DNA of 9,385 bases from Candidatus Omnitrophota bacterium (GCA_016783355.1 JADHWR010000044.1:1-9385); one strand, 5' to 3'; counted from the stretch's first letter, positions 1-6,454 are shown. Notes: a model not told the origin generated them from the sequence alone. A program made the numbers and translations.

Positions 1-608
1 GACAAATCAAAATCTTCCAAATTAGAAGCAATATTTCTCAAAGGAAAAACTTCTATCTGGCAATAGTTTTTATATATCCTTTTTCCATAATTTCTCTTAT
101 GGGTAACAATCCTTGTTTCTTTATGAATTTTTCCTTGTTTCAAAACATTCCTTATGTAAATTCCTTCTTCTTTTCTCTTTTTCACAAACTCTTCGGCCAA
201 AGAAATTTCTGAAAGCTTGCTTTCTCCCGGGGGAATCTTTTTCGGTGACATTAAATAATCTTTTATCTTTAATTTTGAAGCTTCGAAACTTTGAATTTGG
301 CCATCTTTTAAAACCAAAATTGAATGAGAAGGAGTGACCTTAATGCTAAATCCGCCTTGCGTCCAAATTCTCAAAAGATTGTCTAATGGATGGCGAACTA
401 AAAAGTTAATCTTTTGCCAGTCTATTTTTCCTTCTTTTAAACCCAAGCACTTTATGTCTAAATCTTCTACATTTAATACCTGAGAGTTATTCTCTTTAAT
501 AAAAATCGGTCTTCTCTTTTCCATTAATCTGTCAATATACTCCCCAATCCTTACCAATTTTATTTTCTCCGAATTTTTGATTGGACAGAAGCAATCTCCA
601 TCTATACT
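1..608 (-). other. Intein 2 in NrdD, N-terminal part only
   Basis: The reductase motif EGDAKARPF breaks off at residue 745. In the family it continues TFPIPTYN, but here it runs into SIDGDCFCPIKNSEKIKLV, a classical intein block A beginning with Ser1 (codon AGT, 606-608). A second splicing motif, block B, is TPSH at intein residues 92-95 within GGFSIKVTPSHSILVLKDG. About 202 residues are inside the window. The C-terminal splice junction, expected to be HN followed by Thr+1 of TFPIPTYN, lies beyond the left edge. Whether an endonuclease domain is present cannot be seen: no LAGLIDADG helix appears in the visible part, though the Lys-rich stretch after residue about 125 is where one would begin. 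Confidence 0.88.
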
Positions 609-2843
609 AAATGGCCTTGCCTTTGCATCTCCTTCCAGCATTACTTCTAAAAAGGCCTTGTTAAATAGATTGAGCTCCTCCTGAAATTCCTTATAGGTCT
701 CCTTCTGCGGCTTGCCGCCAATAATCACTGCTTGCCCTTGATAATACTCAGGCACGGTTAAATCTAAGGTAATATTGGTAAATGGGCTCTGAAAACCCAC
801 GCGTGTCGGTACATTGATATTAAAAATAAACTCCTGCAAGGCCTGCTTAACCTCTTTATAATTTAGGCCATCGTATCTGATAAACGGCGCCAGGAGGCTG
901 TCAAAGTTCGAAAACGCCTGTGCGCCGGCTGCCTCTCCTTGAAGGGTATAGAAAAAATTTACCACCTGGCCGAGGGCACTACGAAAATGTTTCGGCGGGC
1001 TGCTTTCTATTTTCCCCTTTGCTCCCTTAAACCCTTCATTCAACAAATCAAACAAGTCCCACCCGACACAATTATGAGACCAAATGCCATTAACAATAAG
1101 AGTGTTACTATCTGTAGTAATATCATAAATAAATTTATCCGGAATTTTTGTCGTCTCATTATTTAATATTTTGTGCCATGCATCTCTTGTCTCATCCTGC
1201 CAGGCCTTTTTAGAAGGCTTAGCAACTTCGTACCTTTCTGAAAAAAGATTTAATCCTTTAATTTTTCTAAATGTTAGTCCATAAAGAGGGTAATTCTGCA
1301 CAATCTTTCTGCCTTTATACATCCTCACAGAGCCCTCTCCTTCTATATTTCTATCTCTGGGAGTAAAACCAAACAGGGACATTGCCACATATAGTTGCTC
1401 AAGCAATGTCCTGGAGGTAATCCTTACAGAAAGGCTTGTTTTTGATGTCTCTATAGAACCGTCTCCATCTATTATTCCTCCTATTAAACCCTTAATAAAT
1501 TCTTTGTTATAAGTAAGTAGCTTAATTGGCAGCGTTTTATTTTTAGAGCCTGGTTTTATCTTAAATACTTCAGAGAAGACGAATTTTAAAAAGGGATTTT
1601 TAATAATAAGTTCCCATCTATTCCTTCTTTTTTGTAAATATCCCGACATTCCATTTTCTATTAATCCCTCATTTGCTTTTAAAAGAAGCCTTTTATCCTT
1701 CTGACAAAGAGAAACAGTTACAGAACCATTTTTATCATAAGAAAGGTATCCTTCTGCAAGAGTAAATCCACAGAAATAACCAAACTTCTGAGTCAAGTTT
1801 ATCTTTCGCGGCACAATAAAGCCACAAGTGTGCAAAAAGCCCTCTTTTTTCTTATCTAAAGATATCCCCTTAATAGGCTCGCCATTAAAATAGATATTCG
1901 AACCTTTCCATTCAGCCTTCTTTATTTCTGTAAGCAAATCGATTTCTTTAAGATAAAAAAGGTTTTCTTTCTGTAATAACTTACTTAGATTTACAGTAAA
2001 TGTCCTATCATCTTTGTTAACAGAAAAGGCGGGTATTTCTCTCTTCTCAACAATCATTGGATGATTATCTGTAACGATAACGCTTCTGCCCCCTCTGTTT
2101 TTGATAAAATGCATTTGCCTATCTTTCCTTTTCTTTACGACTCTCTTCACTCTCACCCAACCATTCTTATCTAAAACATAGATATCTTTAGGATACTTGG
2201 CAAAGGCCATATCTTTATGACTGAGCAATCTTTCCTTTGCGTCAATTAACTCGTACATTTTCTCGAAGGAAACAAGACTAATTACTCCTTTAATCTTTGC
2301 CACAACAACTTCCTTGCCATAATAAGTATAAACGCTCAGTATATTCAGATCGTGGATATGAAAATCGCCCTTTAATTGGGCGTCCCTTATCTCAGACGGA
2401 TAAATCTTATTCGTCCAGTAAACCTTACTGATATCCGAAGAAATATAGTTGTTTAGCCCCTGCAAAGAAAAGGACATATTACTATTCTCATTAACCCGCC
2501 AATCAAGTCTCTGCAGGTATTGGTCAATTAAATCAACATTGGCCTTATTTGTAATCTCTCTCATCTTTGTATGCTGGTCACGATAAATAATGTAGGCTTT
2601 GGCAGTTTTACGATAGGGAGAAGATAAAAGGATTTCCTCGACAATATCCTGAATCTCCTCAACAGTAGGGATGCGGCGCACAACCGTTTGCTGAGCTAAA
2701 TTTAAAACCTTAAGGCATAACTTCTGGGCAGCCTTTTCATCAAATTCATTTGTTGCCTCGCCTGCCTTGAGAAGCGCCTCTGTAATCCTCTGGCTATCAA
2801 ACTTTACTATCCGGCCGTCTCTCTTTTTGACTTTTCTAAACAT
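1..2843 (-). CDS. nrdD: Anaerobic (class III) ribonucleoside-triphosphate reductase with two inteins, C-terminus beyond the window
   Basis: The frame is open from ATG 2843 to the left edge (947 codons plus 2 nt) and lacks its end. It makes deoxyribonucleotides without oxygen, using a glycyl radical installed by NrdG. Residues about 3-95 are an ATP-cone (FRKVKKRDGRIVKFD near the start), the allosteric nucleotide domain. The catalytic domain begins with GDFHIHDLNILSVY (ends residue 172) and resumes at residue 592 with CVGWDLFDLL, then GEAAGAQAFSNFD, NVPTRVGFQSPFTN and EGDAKARPF (ends 745). These are typical NrdD motifs. Residues 173-591 are a complete intein, and residue 746 onward is a second intein that runs off the window. 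The glycyl-radical C-terminus is not visible. No strong Shine-Dalgarno precedes the ATG. The frame stays open about 16 codons upstream, to a TAG at 2892-2894, but without an ATG, GTG or TTG, so 2843 is the best start. A good promoter lies at 2899-2926. Confidence 0.93.
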   Translation of the reverse strand, partial: MFRKVKKRDGRIVKFDSQRITEALLKAGEATNEFDEKAAQKLCLKVLNLAQQTVVRRIPTVEEIQDIVEEILLSSPYRKTAKAYIIYRDQHTKMREITNKANVDLIDQYLQRLDWRVNENSNMSFSLQGLNNYISSDISKVYWTNKIYPSEIRDAQLKGDFHIHDLNILSVYTYYGKEVVVAKIKGVISLVSFEKMYELIDAKERLLSHKDMAFAKYPKDIYVLDKNGWVRVKRVVKKRKDRQMHFIKNRGGRSVIVTDNHPMIVEKREIPAFSVNKDDRTFTVNLSKLLQKENLFYLKEIDLLTEIKKAEWKGSNIYFNGEPIKGISLDKKKEGFLHTCGFIVPRKINLTQKFGYFCGFTLAEGYLSYDKNGSVTVSLCQKDKRLLLKANEGLIENGMSGYLQKRRNRWELIIKNPFLKFVFSEVFKIKPGSKNKTLPIKLLTYNKEFIKGLIGGIIDGDGSIETSKTSLSVRITSRTLLEQLYVAMSLFGFTPRDRNIEGEGSVRMYKGRKIVQNYPLYGLTFRKIKGLNLFSERYEVAKPSKKAWQDETRDAWHKILNNETTKIPDKFIYDITTDSNTLIVNGIWSHNCVGWDLFDLLNEGFKGAKGKIESSPPKHFRSALGQVVNFFYTLQGEAAGAQAFSNFDSLLAPFIRYDGLNYKEVKQALQEFIFNINVPTRVGFQSPFTNITLDLTVPEYYQGQAVIIGGKPQKETYKEFQEELNLFNKAFLEVMLEGDAKARPFSIDGDCFCPIKNSEKIKLVRIGEYIDRLMEKRRPIFIKENNSQVLNVEDLDIKCLGLKEGKIDWQKINFLVRHPLDNLLRIWTQGGFSIKVTPSHSILVLKDGQIQSFEASKLKIKDYLMSPKKIPPGESKLSEISLAEEFVKKRKEEGIYIRNVLKQGKIHKETRIVTHKRNYGKRIYKNYCQIEVFPLRNIASNLEDFDL
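1071..2327 (-). other. Intein 1 in NrdD, complete, with LAGLIDADG homing endonuclease (419 aa)
   Basis: This segment is translated in frame within nrdD and interrupts the conserved join ILSVY/CVGWDL. Splicing there restores an uninterrupted reductase motif. Intein residue 1 is Thr (codon ACT, 2325-2327), followed by YYGKEVVVAKIKG, a divergent block A. Block B is TDNH at intein residues 86-89. The first LAGLIDADG helix is FGYFCGFTLAEGY (about 182-194, acidic Glu192). The second is FIKGLIGGIIDGDGS (about 277-291, acidic Asp289), so both endonuclease acids are present. Block F is IYDITTDSNTLIVNG, and the C-terminus is SHN with Asn419 followed by Cys+1 of the extein. Homing endonucleases of this family cut intein-less alleles. 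Thr at position 1 is unusual, since Cys or Ser is normal; everything else looks intact and no stop or frameshift was found. Confidence 0.92.
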
Positions 2844-2898
2844 TCGTTCTTGAGGGATTACAAATTTTAGTGGGGTTAACTTATCTTTAGACTAATGT

Positions 2899-2926
2899 AT
2901 TATAGCATTATTATATTTATTGGCAA
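2899..2926 (-). promoter_or_regulatory. Sigma70-type promoter for nrdD
   Basis: On the minus strand TTGCCA (2921-2926) and TATAAT (2899-2904) are separated by 16 bp, in the gap between the porin remnant and nrdD. Transcription would start near 2892, giving a leader of about 50 nt. A short dyad, TAATG and CATTA separated by 8 nt, spans the -10 box and could be an operator, but it is too small to be sure. No Fur-type dyad and no evident NrdR box is present here. Confidence 0.7.
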
Positions 2927-2944
2927 GATTGAAATTTAAAATTT

Positions 2945-3337
2945 TTAGAAATTAACCTGGGTCCTTAAGCCAAGCACAACTATTGTATCGTCTCTGCCTT
3001 GGTCAGGTGAACCAACCCCCTTGGGATTCCAGATAACTTGAAGGTCAGGTGAAATACTTAAGTTATCATTAATATGGATGTTATAATAGGCTTCAAAATG
3101 CCCTTCATTATGGTCTGGATTACCGGCCTTGCCATAATCATCACCCGGCATTGATTGTTCGTCTAATTTCTCTTCCTGGTCAGCCAATCTTGTTTCTAAT
3201 GTCATTATTCTTCTTTTTAAATCAGCTACTTCATCTTCTATGCCCTTTGCCAAGGCAAAATTCTGACCAAAGAGAAGAAAACTACTCCATAAAAATGTAA
3301 CTACTATAATTTTCGTAATTCCTTGTCGAGTAGACAT
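2945..3337 (-). pseudogene. Remnant of an outer-membrane porin (signal peptide, coiled coil and last two beta-strands only)
   Basis: The 130-residue product has three parts. Residues 1-31 are a signal peptide ending LFGQNFALAKG. About 32-62 form a heptad coiled coil (DEVADLKRRIMTLETRLADQEEKLDE). From about 75 a segment looks like the last strands of a carbohydrate-type (OprB-like) porin: EAYYNIHINDNLSISPDLQVIW and DDTIVVLGLRTQVNF, ending in Phe as outer-membrane barrels do. Porins of this architecture have roughly 350-450 residues, so most of the barrel is missing while the frame is kept. The most likely cause is an in-frame internal deletion with its junction near residues 60-66. Expression signals are intact: a strong Shine-Dalgarno AAGGAGGT at 3346-3353, 8 nt from the ATG, and a 25-bp Fur-like dyad at 3402-3426. 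It could instead be a genuine small exported protein, or a misassembly between two porin copies. Confidence 0.65.
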
Positions 3338-3401
3338 CTTTTATAACCTCCTTCGATTATTTAATGCCCCTCACAGAACCGTGCTTGCAGATTTCCCATT
3401 A

Positions 3402-3430
3402 ATTGCAACTGCGACGCATTTGCAATTATA
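3402..3430 (-). promoter_or_regulatory. Putative Fur operator A with overlapping -10 box, upstream of the porin remnant
   Basis: The 25-bp dyad at 3402-3426 is almost perfect. Its arms are ATTGCAA, one base, TGCG, a central A, CGCA, one base, TTGCAAT, and only one pair besides the centre mismatches. On the minus strand a TATAAT (3425-3430) overlaps the outer end of the dyad, so bound repressor would cover the promoter. No good -35 is visible. The same dyad occurs upstream of feoA and of fur. Confidence 0.7.
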
Positions 3431-3450
3431 TCTTAAAAAAAATTAAATTA

Positions 3451-3903
3451 TCATTCTTTCCTTAATATCCCGGCTATCTTCTTTGCCCAATCTTGCGCGC
3501 GCTTTTGACTGGATTCAATCTCTCCGTCAATCTTTAAGGAATCGGCAATAATCCGGGCTCCACAGCTCTTTAGTCTCTTTTCCAAAATATTCACTGCTTC
3601 ACAGAATGTATCAGGATACATCTCGCTATCGCCGCAGCCAAAGATGGCTGTCCTTTTGCTTCCTAGATTTACCTGCCTTAACCCTTGCTCAAAAGGAACA
3701 AAATCATCCTGAAGCTCACCCATTCCCCAGGTAGAGCTTCCTAATATAATTGCATCATATTCCTTTAATTCCCCGGGTTGTGTATCCTTTACATTCTTCA
3801 ACCTCACCTCAAGGCTGCAAGACCCCAAAGCCTCTTTTACAGATTTAGCCACATTCTCTGTATTTCCTGTGCTGCTACCATAGATAATAAGTATCTTAGA
3901 CAT
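3451..3903 (-). CDS. Flavodoxin
   Basis: A 150-residue short-chain flavodoxin, an FMN-binding electron carrier of the cytoplasm. The phosphate loop is GSSTGNTE (residues 9-16). The isoalloxazine loops are SSTWGMGELQDDF (about 56-68) and GCGDSEMYPDTFCEAV (about 89-104), with Trp59 and Tyr96 as likely flavin-stacking residues. Size and motifs match the Desulfovibrio-type single-domain flavodoxins. The ATG lies inside the end of feoB (8-nt overlap, 3896-3903) with no Shine-Dalgarno, so translation is probably coupled to feoB. Location in a Fur-controlled iron-uptake operon fits the known role of flavodoxin as the iron-free substitute for ferredoxin. It could serve as reductant for NrdG/NrdD activation nearby, which is inference. 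Confidence 0.93.
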   Translation of the reverse strand: MSKILIIYGSSTGNTENVAKSVKEALGSCSLEVRLKNVKDTQPGELKEYDAIILGSSTWGMGELQDDFVPFEQGLRQVNLGSKRTAIFGCGDSEMYPDTFCEAVNILEKRLKSCGARIIADSLKIDGEIESSQKRAQDWAKKIAGILRKE

Positions 3904-5665
3904 TTGGTATAATCAGGTTTAACACCCCTCCAACAACCAAAGCAGTTAATATCATGATTAGGGCTGACTTTAACATATCCTTAGTCCCTAATTCTCTGAC
4001 TAACACAATAAAGGTAGCTACACAGGGAAAATAGATAGCCAAAATTGTTGAACCAATAATTAACTGTTTGGTAGTAAGATTAAGCGGCCCAAGCATTCCC
4101 ACAGCAATATCCTTTCTTAAAAATCCTACTAAAAGCGCGGACATTGCTTCACGGGGTAGGCCCCATAAACCACTCAATATGGGAGAGAAAATCCTGGCTA
4201 AAAAGTCAATTATCTTTAACCTATAGAGAATATTTACCACTAAGATGCCCAATAACACATAAGGAACAGCAGAGACTAAAAACGCCTTTGTTCTCATCCA
4301 GAGTTTTTTAGTTACCGCAAAGAATTGAGGAATACGATAAGGTGGAATCTCTAAGATTAACTCTGGACTTTCGCCTTTTAAAAGACGATGGAGAATTCGC
4401 CCCAAGATAAACCAAAGCAAAATTAAAACTGTAAATACGACGGCAACAAATTGACCTCCCCTCTGGCCCACTAAACCAATAATCATCGCAATCTGAGCCA
4501 TACAAGGAACAGCAATCGCCATAAGGGTGGCAGCGATAAATTTCTCTCTTCTTACCTGCGATAGACGTGTAGCTAAAGCACCGGGGACATTACAGCCTAA
4601 ACCCAAAATCATGGGAACAATAGCGTAACCATGCAATCCCAACCGGTGCATAATGTTATCAACCAATACTCCCAAGCGAGGAAGATAGCCAAAATCCTCC
4701 AATAATCCCAGAATAAGATAGAAGCTAAAGATGTAAGGTAAAATCATCGCAAAGGGAACAAATAAGCCAGTAGTTAATAGTCCAAAGGATTGACCAAAAT
4801 CAATCTTTCCTTCGATAAGATGACCAACAAGAATATTATGTAAAAAGCCTCCTGCTCCTAAAAATAGGCTTAATTTCATCATCAATGGAAGCCAAAAAAA
4901 TTCAAAGATTGGCTCAAAGACATTACTGATTAACCCTTCGCCAATAAAACGGATAATCTTAAAGGAAATAAAGATTATTGCCAAGGCGATTGGTGTTCCA
5001 CTTAAGGGCTTGATACTTAAATCCTCTAATGTTTCCAGGAATCTGTGATGCCGATGATGCAATTTTTGCACTTCTTTGACAATTTTACCAATCTCCTGCC
5101 AGCGCTGGATGTCAGGGGATATCGGCTGCTTTAGAGCTTTTACCCCGTTTGAAGCCCCACCGCCTATGGCGGGATTACTTCGGACGGGGCTTACTTCAGC
5201 AAGACGAATAATTAATTGATGCATCCCTTCACCAGTCAAACCACAAGTAGGAACAACTGGCACACCCAAAATTTGCTCTAATTTTTCCACATCAATTTCA
5301 ATTCCTCGATGCTTTGTCTCATCCCAGATGTTTAAAGCAACAATAAGAGGAATGTTTCTTTCTAATAACTGCAAGGTTAAATAAAGGTTTCTCTCTAAAT
5401 TAGTGGCATCCACAACATTAATGACCAAATCTGCGTCTTTTAACATCTGAACAGCCACTTCTTCAGCTTTACAAGTTGGCTCTAAAGTATAGGTTCCCGG
5501 TATATCAACCCCGGCGAATCTCTCATCTTCAATCTTTAAAAAACCTTGAGTAAACTCTACGGTTGTTCCTGGATAGTTAGAGATGATAACCCGCGCACCA
5601 GTCAGGCGGGAGAATAGCGCAGACTTTCCAACATTGGGATTACCCATTAATAATATCTTTCTCAT
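3896..5665 (-). CDS. feoB: Ferrous iron transporter FeoB
   Basis: This is the GTPase-coupled inner-membrane Fe(II) transporter, 589 residues; E. coli FeoB is about 770. The N-terminal G domain is complete: G1 GNPNVGKS (8-15), G2 YPGTTVE (31-37), G3 DIPG (54-57), G4 NIWDE (112-116) and G5 around TCGLTGEG (140-147). A His-rich linker (HHRHHR, 203-208) leads to a polytopic membrane domain from about residue 225. It carries the first gate motif GLGCNVPGALATR (355-367), the loop EIPPYRIP (439-446), the second gate-like motif GFLRKDIAVGML (514-525) and FPCVAT (546-551, Cys548). Residues 159-175 (SPVRSNPAIGGGASNGV) are encoded by a palindromic DNA element inserted in frame, see the repeat at 5143-5189. 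The start overlaps the feoA stop (ATGA), so the two are co-translated. There is no C-terminal FeoC-like region. Confidence 0.96.
   Translation of the reverse strand: MRKILLMGNPNVGKSALFSRLTGARVIISNYPGTTVEFTQGFLKIEDERFAGVDIPGTYTLEPTCKAEEVAVQMLKDADLVINVVDATNLERNLYLTLQLLERNIPLIVALNIWDETKHRGIEIDVEKLEQILGVPVVPTCGLTGEGMHQLIIRLAEVSPVRSNPAIGGGASNGVKALKQPISPDIQRWQEIGKIVKEVQKLHHRHHRFLETLEDLSIKPLSGTPIALAIIFISFKIIRFIGEGLISNVFEPIFEFFWLPLMMKLSLFLGAGGFLHNILVGHLIEGKIDFGQSFGLLTTGLFVPFAMILPYIFSFYLILGLLEDFGYLPRLGVLVDNIMHRLGLHGYAIVPMILGLGCNVPGALATRLSQVRREKFIAATLMAIAVPCMAQIAMIIGLVGQRGGQFVAVVFTVLILLWFILGRILHRLLKGESPELILEIPPYRIPQFFAVTKKLWMRTKAFLVSAVPYVLLGILVVNILYRLKIIDFLARIFSPILSGLWGLPREAMSALLVGFLRKDIAVGMLGPLNLTTKQLIIGSTILAIYFPCVATFIVLVRELGTKDMLKSALIMILTALVVGGVLNLIIPNV
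5143..5189. repeat. Palindromic repeat element inserted in frame in feoB
   Basis: The 47-bp stretch is an imperfect hairpin with outer arms CCCCGT / ACGGGG, then GAAG / CTTC, then an inner stem CCGCC-TAT-GGCGG. Its GC-rich composition stands out against the AT-rich gene around it. It encodes feoB residues 159-175 (Ser, Pro, Gly, Ala and Asn rich), in the linker between the G domain and the first membrane helix, where extra residues would be tolerated. No second copy occurs in this window, so repeat status elsewhere in the genome is inferred from its shape. Confidence 0.6.
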
Positions 5666-5895
5666 TTTTCAATATTAATCAAAATCTTCTTTGCCATACC
5701 AAATCCAACAGCAATCTGGAAATTATCAATTTTAATAACTTGTGGGCCGCGCATAAATTGAGCACTTACCTTGCTAATCTTCTTCCCTGGCCTTATTCCT
5801 ATACTCTCCAGTCGCCTAATCAAACCCGCTCCACCTTGAAGCTCAACAACAACTCCATTCTGTCCTGTTTTAAGTTGTGTTAGATCTAAAATCAT
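5662..5895 (-). CDS. feoA: Ferrous iron transport accessory protein FeoA
   Basis: A 77-residue cytoplasmic SH3-like protein that partners FeoB. Typical features are LTQLKTGQNGVVVEL near the N-terminus, GGAGLIRRLESIGIRPGKKI (ending about residue 40) and the C-terminal VGFGMAKKILI. The start chosen is ATG 5893-5895. An in-frame TTG at 5929-5931 would add 12 residues (QLCRNCNFIAP), but it lies inside the putative Fur operator at 5908-5932, and the 77-residue form matches the usual FeoA length. No strong Shine-Dalgarno precedes the ATG. The stop overlaps the feoB start by 4 nt, so feoA, feoB and flavodoxin form one transcription unit. Confidence 0.92.
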   Translation of the reverse strand: MILDLTQLKTGQNGVVVELQGGAGLIRRLESIGIRPGKKISKVSAQFMRGPQVIKIDNFQIAVGFGMAKKILINIEK

Positions 5896-5907
5896 TGGCG
5901 CAATAAA

Positions 5908-5936
5908 ATTGCAATTGCGACACAGTTGCAATTATG
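5908..5936 (-). promoter_or_regulatory. Putative Fur operator B with overlapping -10-like box, upstream of feoA
   Basis: The dyad at 5908-5932 has perfect outer arms ATTGCAA / TTGCAAT and inner matches TG..G / C..CA around a central A, the same design as operators A and C. On the minus strand CATAAT (5931-5936) sits in the same phase relative to the dyad as TATAAT at site A and TACAAT at site C. The -35 region is poor, so this may be a second, Fur-sensitive promoter for feoAB-flavodoxin inside the fur operon. Confidence 0.68.
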
Positions 5937-5954
5937 TTTTAAAAAAACTTTTGA

Positions 5955-6398
5955 TTAACTATTTTTTATCTTTTGCAGACAATTCTTACAATAACCGCGG
6001 ATACCTAAGCGATGCTCAACTGTCTTAAAACCAAATCTCTTACATACCCTTTCTTGCAATCTCTCAATCTCCTCTTCTTTAAACTCAATAATCCTGCCGC
6101 ATCTTACGCAGATTAAGTGATCATGATGAGGCAAGCCAAAATTTTTCTCGTATTGAGGTCTATTCTGACAGCGGAAGACCTCCTTAATTAAACCAGAATT
6201 AATCAAATACGGAAGTGTCCTGTAGATGGTTGCCATAGAAAGAAGATGATTCTTTTTGTGTAATTTATCATAAAGCTGCTCAATATCAAAATGACCATGA
6301 AAAGAAAACATAGTTTCTAAAATAAGTTCTCTTTCCGGAGTAAACTTCAATCCTTTGGCTTTAAGATAGTCTCTAAATTTTCCCTCTATTGTATCCAT
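5955..6398 (-). CDS. fur: Fur-family ferric uptake regulator
   Basis: A 147-residue metal-dependent repressor. The N-terminal winged helix (about 1-85) includes LKFTPERELILETM and the recognition helix SMATIYRTLPYLINSGLI (54-71). The C-terminal dimerisation domain has the metal-site segment PHHDHLIC (90-97) and two zinc CxxC pairs, CVRC (97-100) and CKNC (137-140). Together with H34 and H36 these are the usual Fur metal-binding positions. Fur is favoured over Zur or PerR because the next genes are feoA, feoB and flavodoxin. A close TTGACA-17-TACAAT promoter with an overlapping 25-bp dyad just upstream of the ATG suggests autoregulation. PerR function cannot be excluded from sequence alone. 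Confidence 0.92.
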   Translation of the reverse strand: MDTIEGKFRDYLKAKGLKFTPERELILETMFSFHGHFDIEQLYDKLHKKNHLLSMATIYRTLPYLINSGLIKEVFRCQNRPQYEKNFGLPHHDHLICVRCGRIIEFKEEEIERLQERVCKRFGFKTVEHRLGIRGYCKNCLQKIKNS

Positions 6399-6402
6399 TC
6401 TT

Positions 6403-6427
6403 ATTGCGACTAATTCTCAATTGCAAT
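6403..6427 (-). promoter_or_regulatory. Putative Fur operator C, autoregulatory, upstream of fur
   Basis: On the minus strand the 25-bp site starts ATTGCAATTGAGA and ends TCGCAAT. The left half is a good match to operators A and B and the right half is weaker. The TTGAGA core resembles half-sites of known Fur boxes. It overlaps the fur -10 box (6426-6431) and ends 5 nt before the fur start codon. Confidence 0.65.
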
Positions 6428-6454
6428 TGTATCTTTAATTATTCCTTCTGTCAA
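6426..6454 (-). promoter_or_regulatory. Sigma70-type promoter for the fur-feoAB-flavodoxin unit
   Basis: On the minus strand a consensus TTGACA (6449-6454) and TACAAT (6426-6431) are separated by exactly 17 bp. The TTGACA contains the TGA stop codon of the upstream methyltransferase gene, so the promoter is packed against the preceding gene. Expected start is near 6419, giving a leader of about 20 nt. Confidence 0.78.

Noticed and set aside
113..337. Open frame of 74 codons on the plus strand
   Set aside because: It is antisense to intein 2, Phe/Leu/Ser-rich as expected from the reverse of an AT-rich, Lys-rich gene.
939..1166. Open frame of 75 codons on the plus strand
   Set aside because: It lies antisense to the intein/extein boundary of nrdD, has no recognisable motif and no ribosome site.
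2892..2926. NrdR box or Fur site upstream of nrdD
   Set aside because: Only a 5-bp dyad (TAATG / CATTA) overlaps the -10 box; it matches neither the 25-bp Fur-like dyad of this locus nor a recognisable NrdR box pair.
3425..3450. A/T-run after the flavodoxin gene as an intrinsic terminator
   Set aside because: A run of T follows the stop on the minus strand but no GC stem precedes it.
4308..4505. Open frame of 65 codons on the minus strand inside feoB
   Set aside because: Out-of-frame shadow of the FeoB membrane domain.
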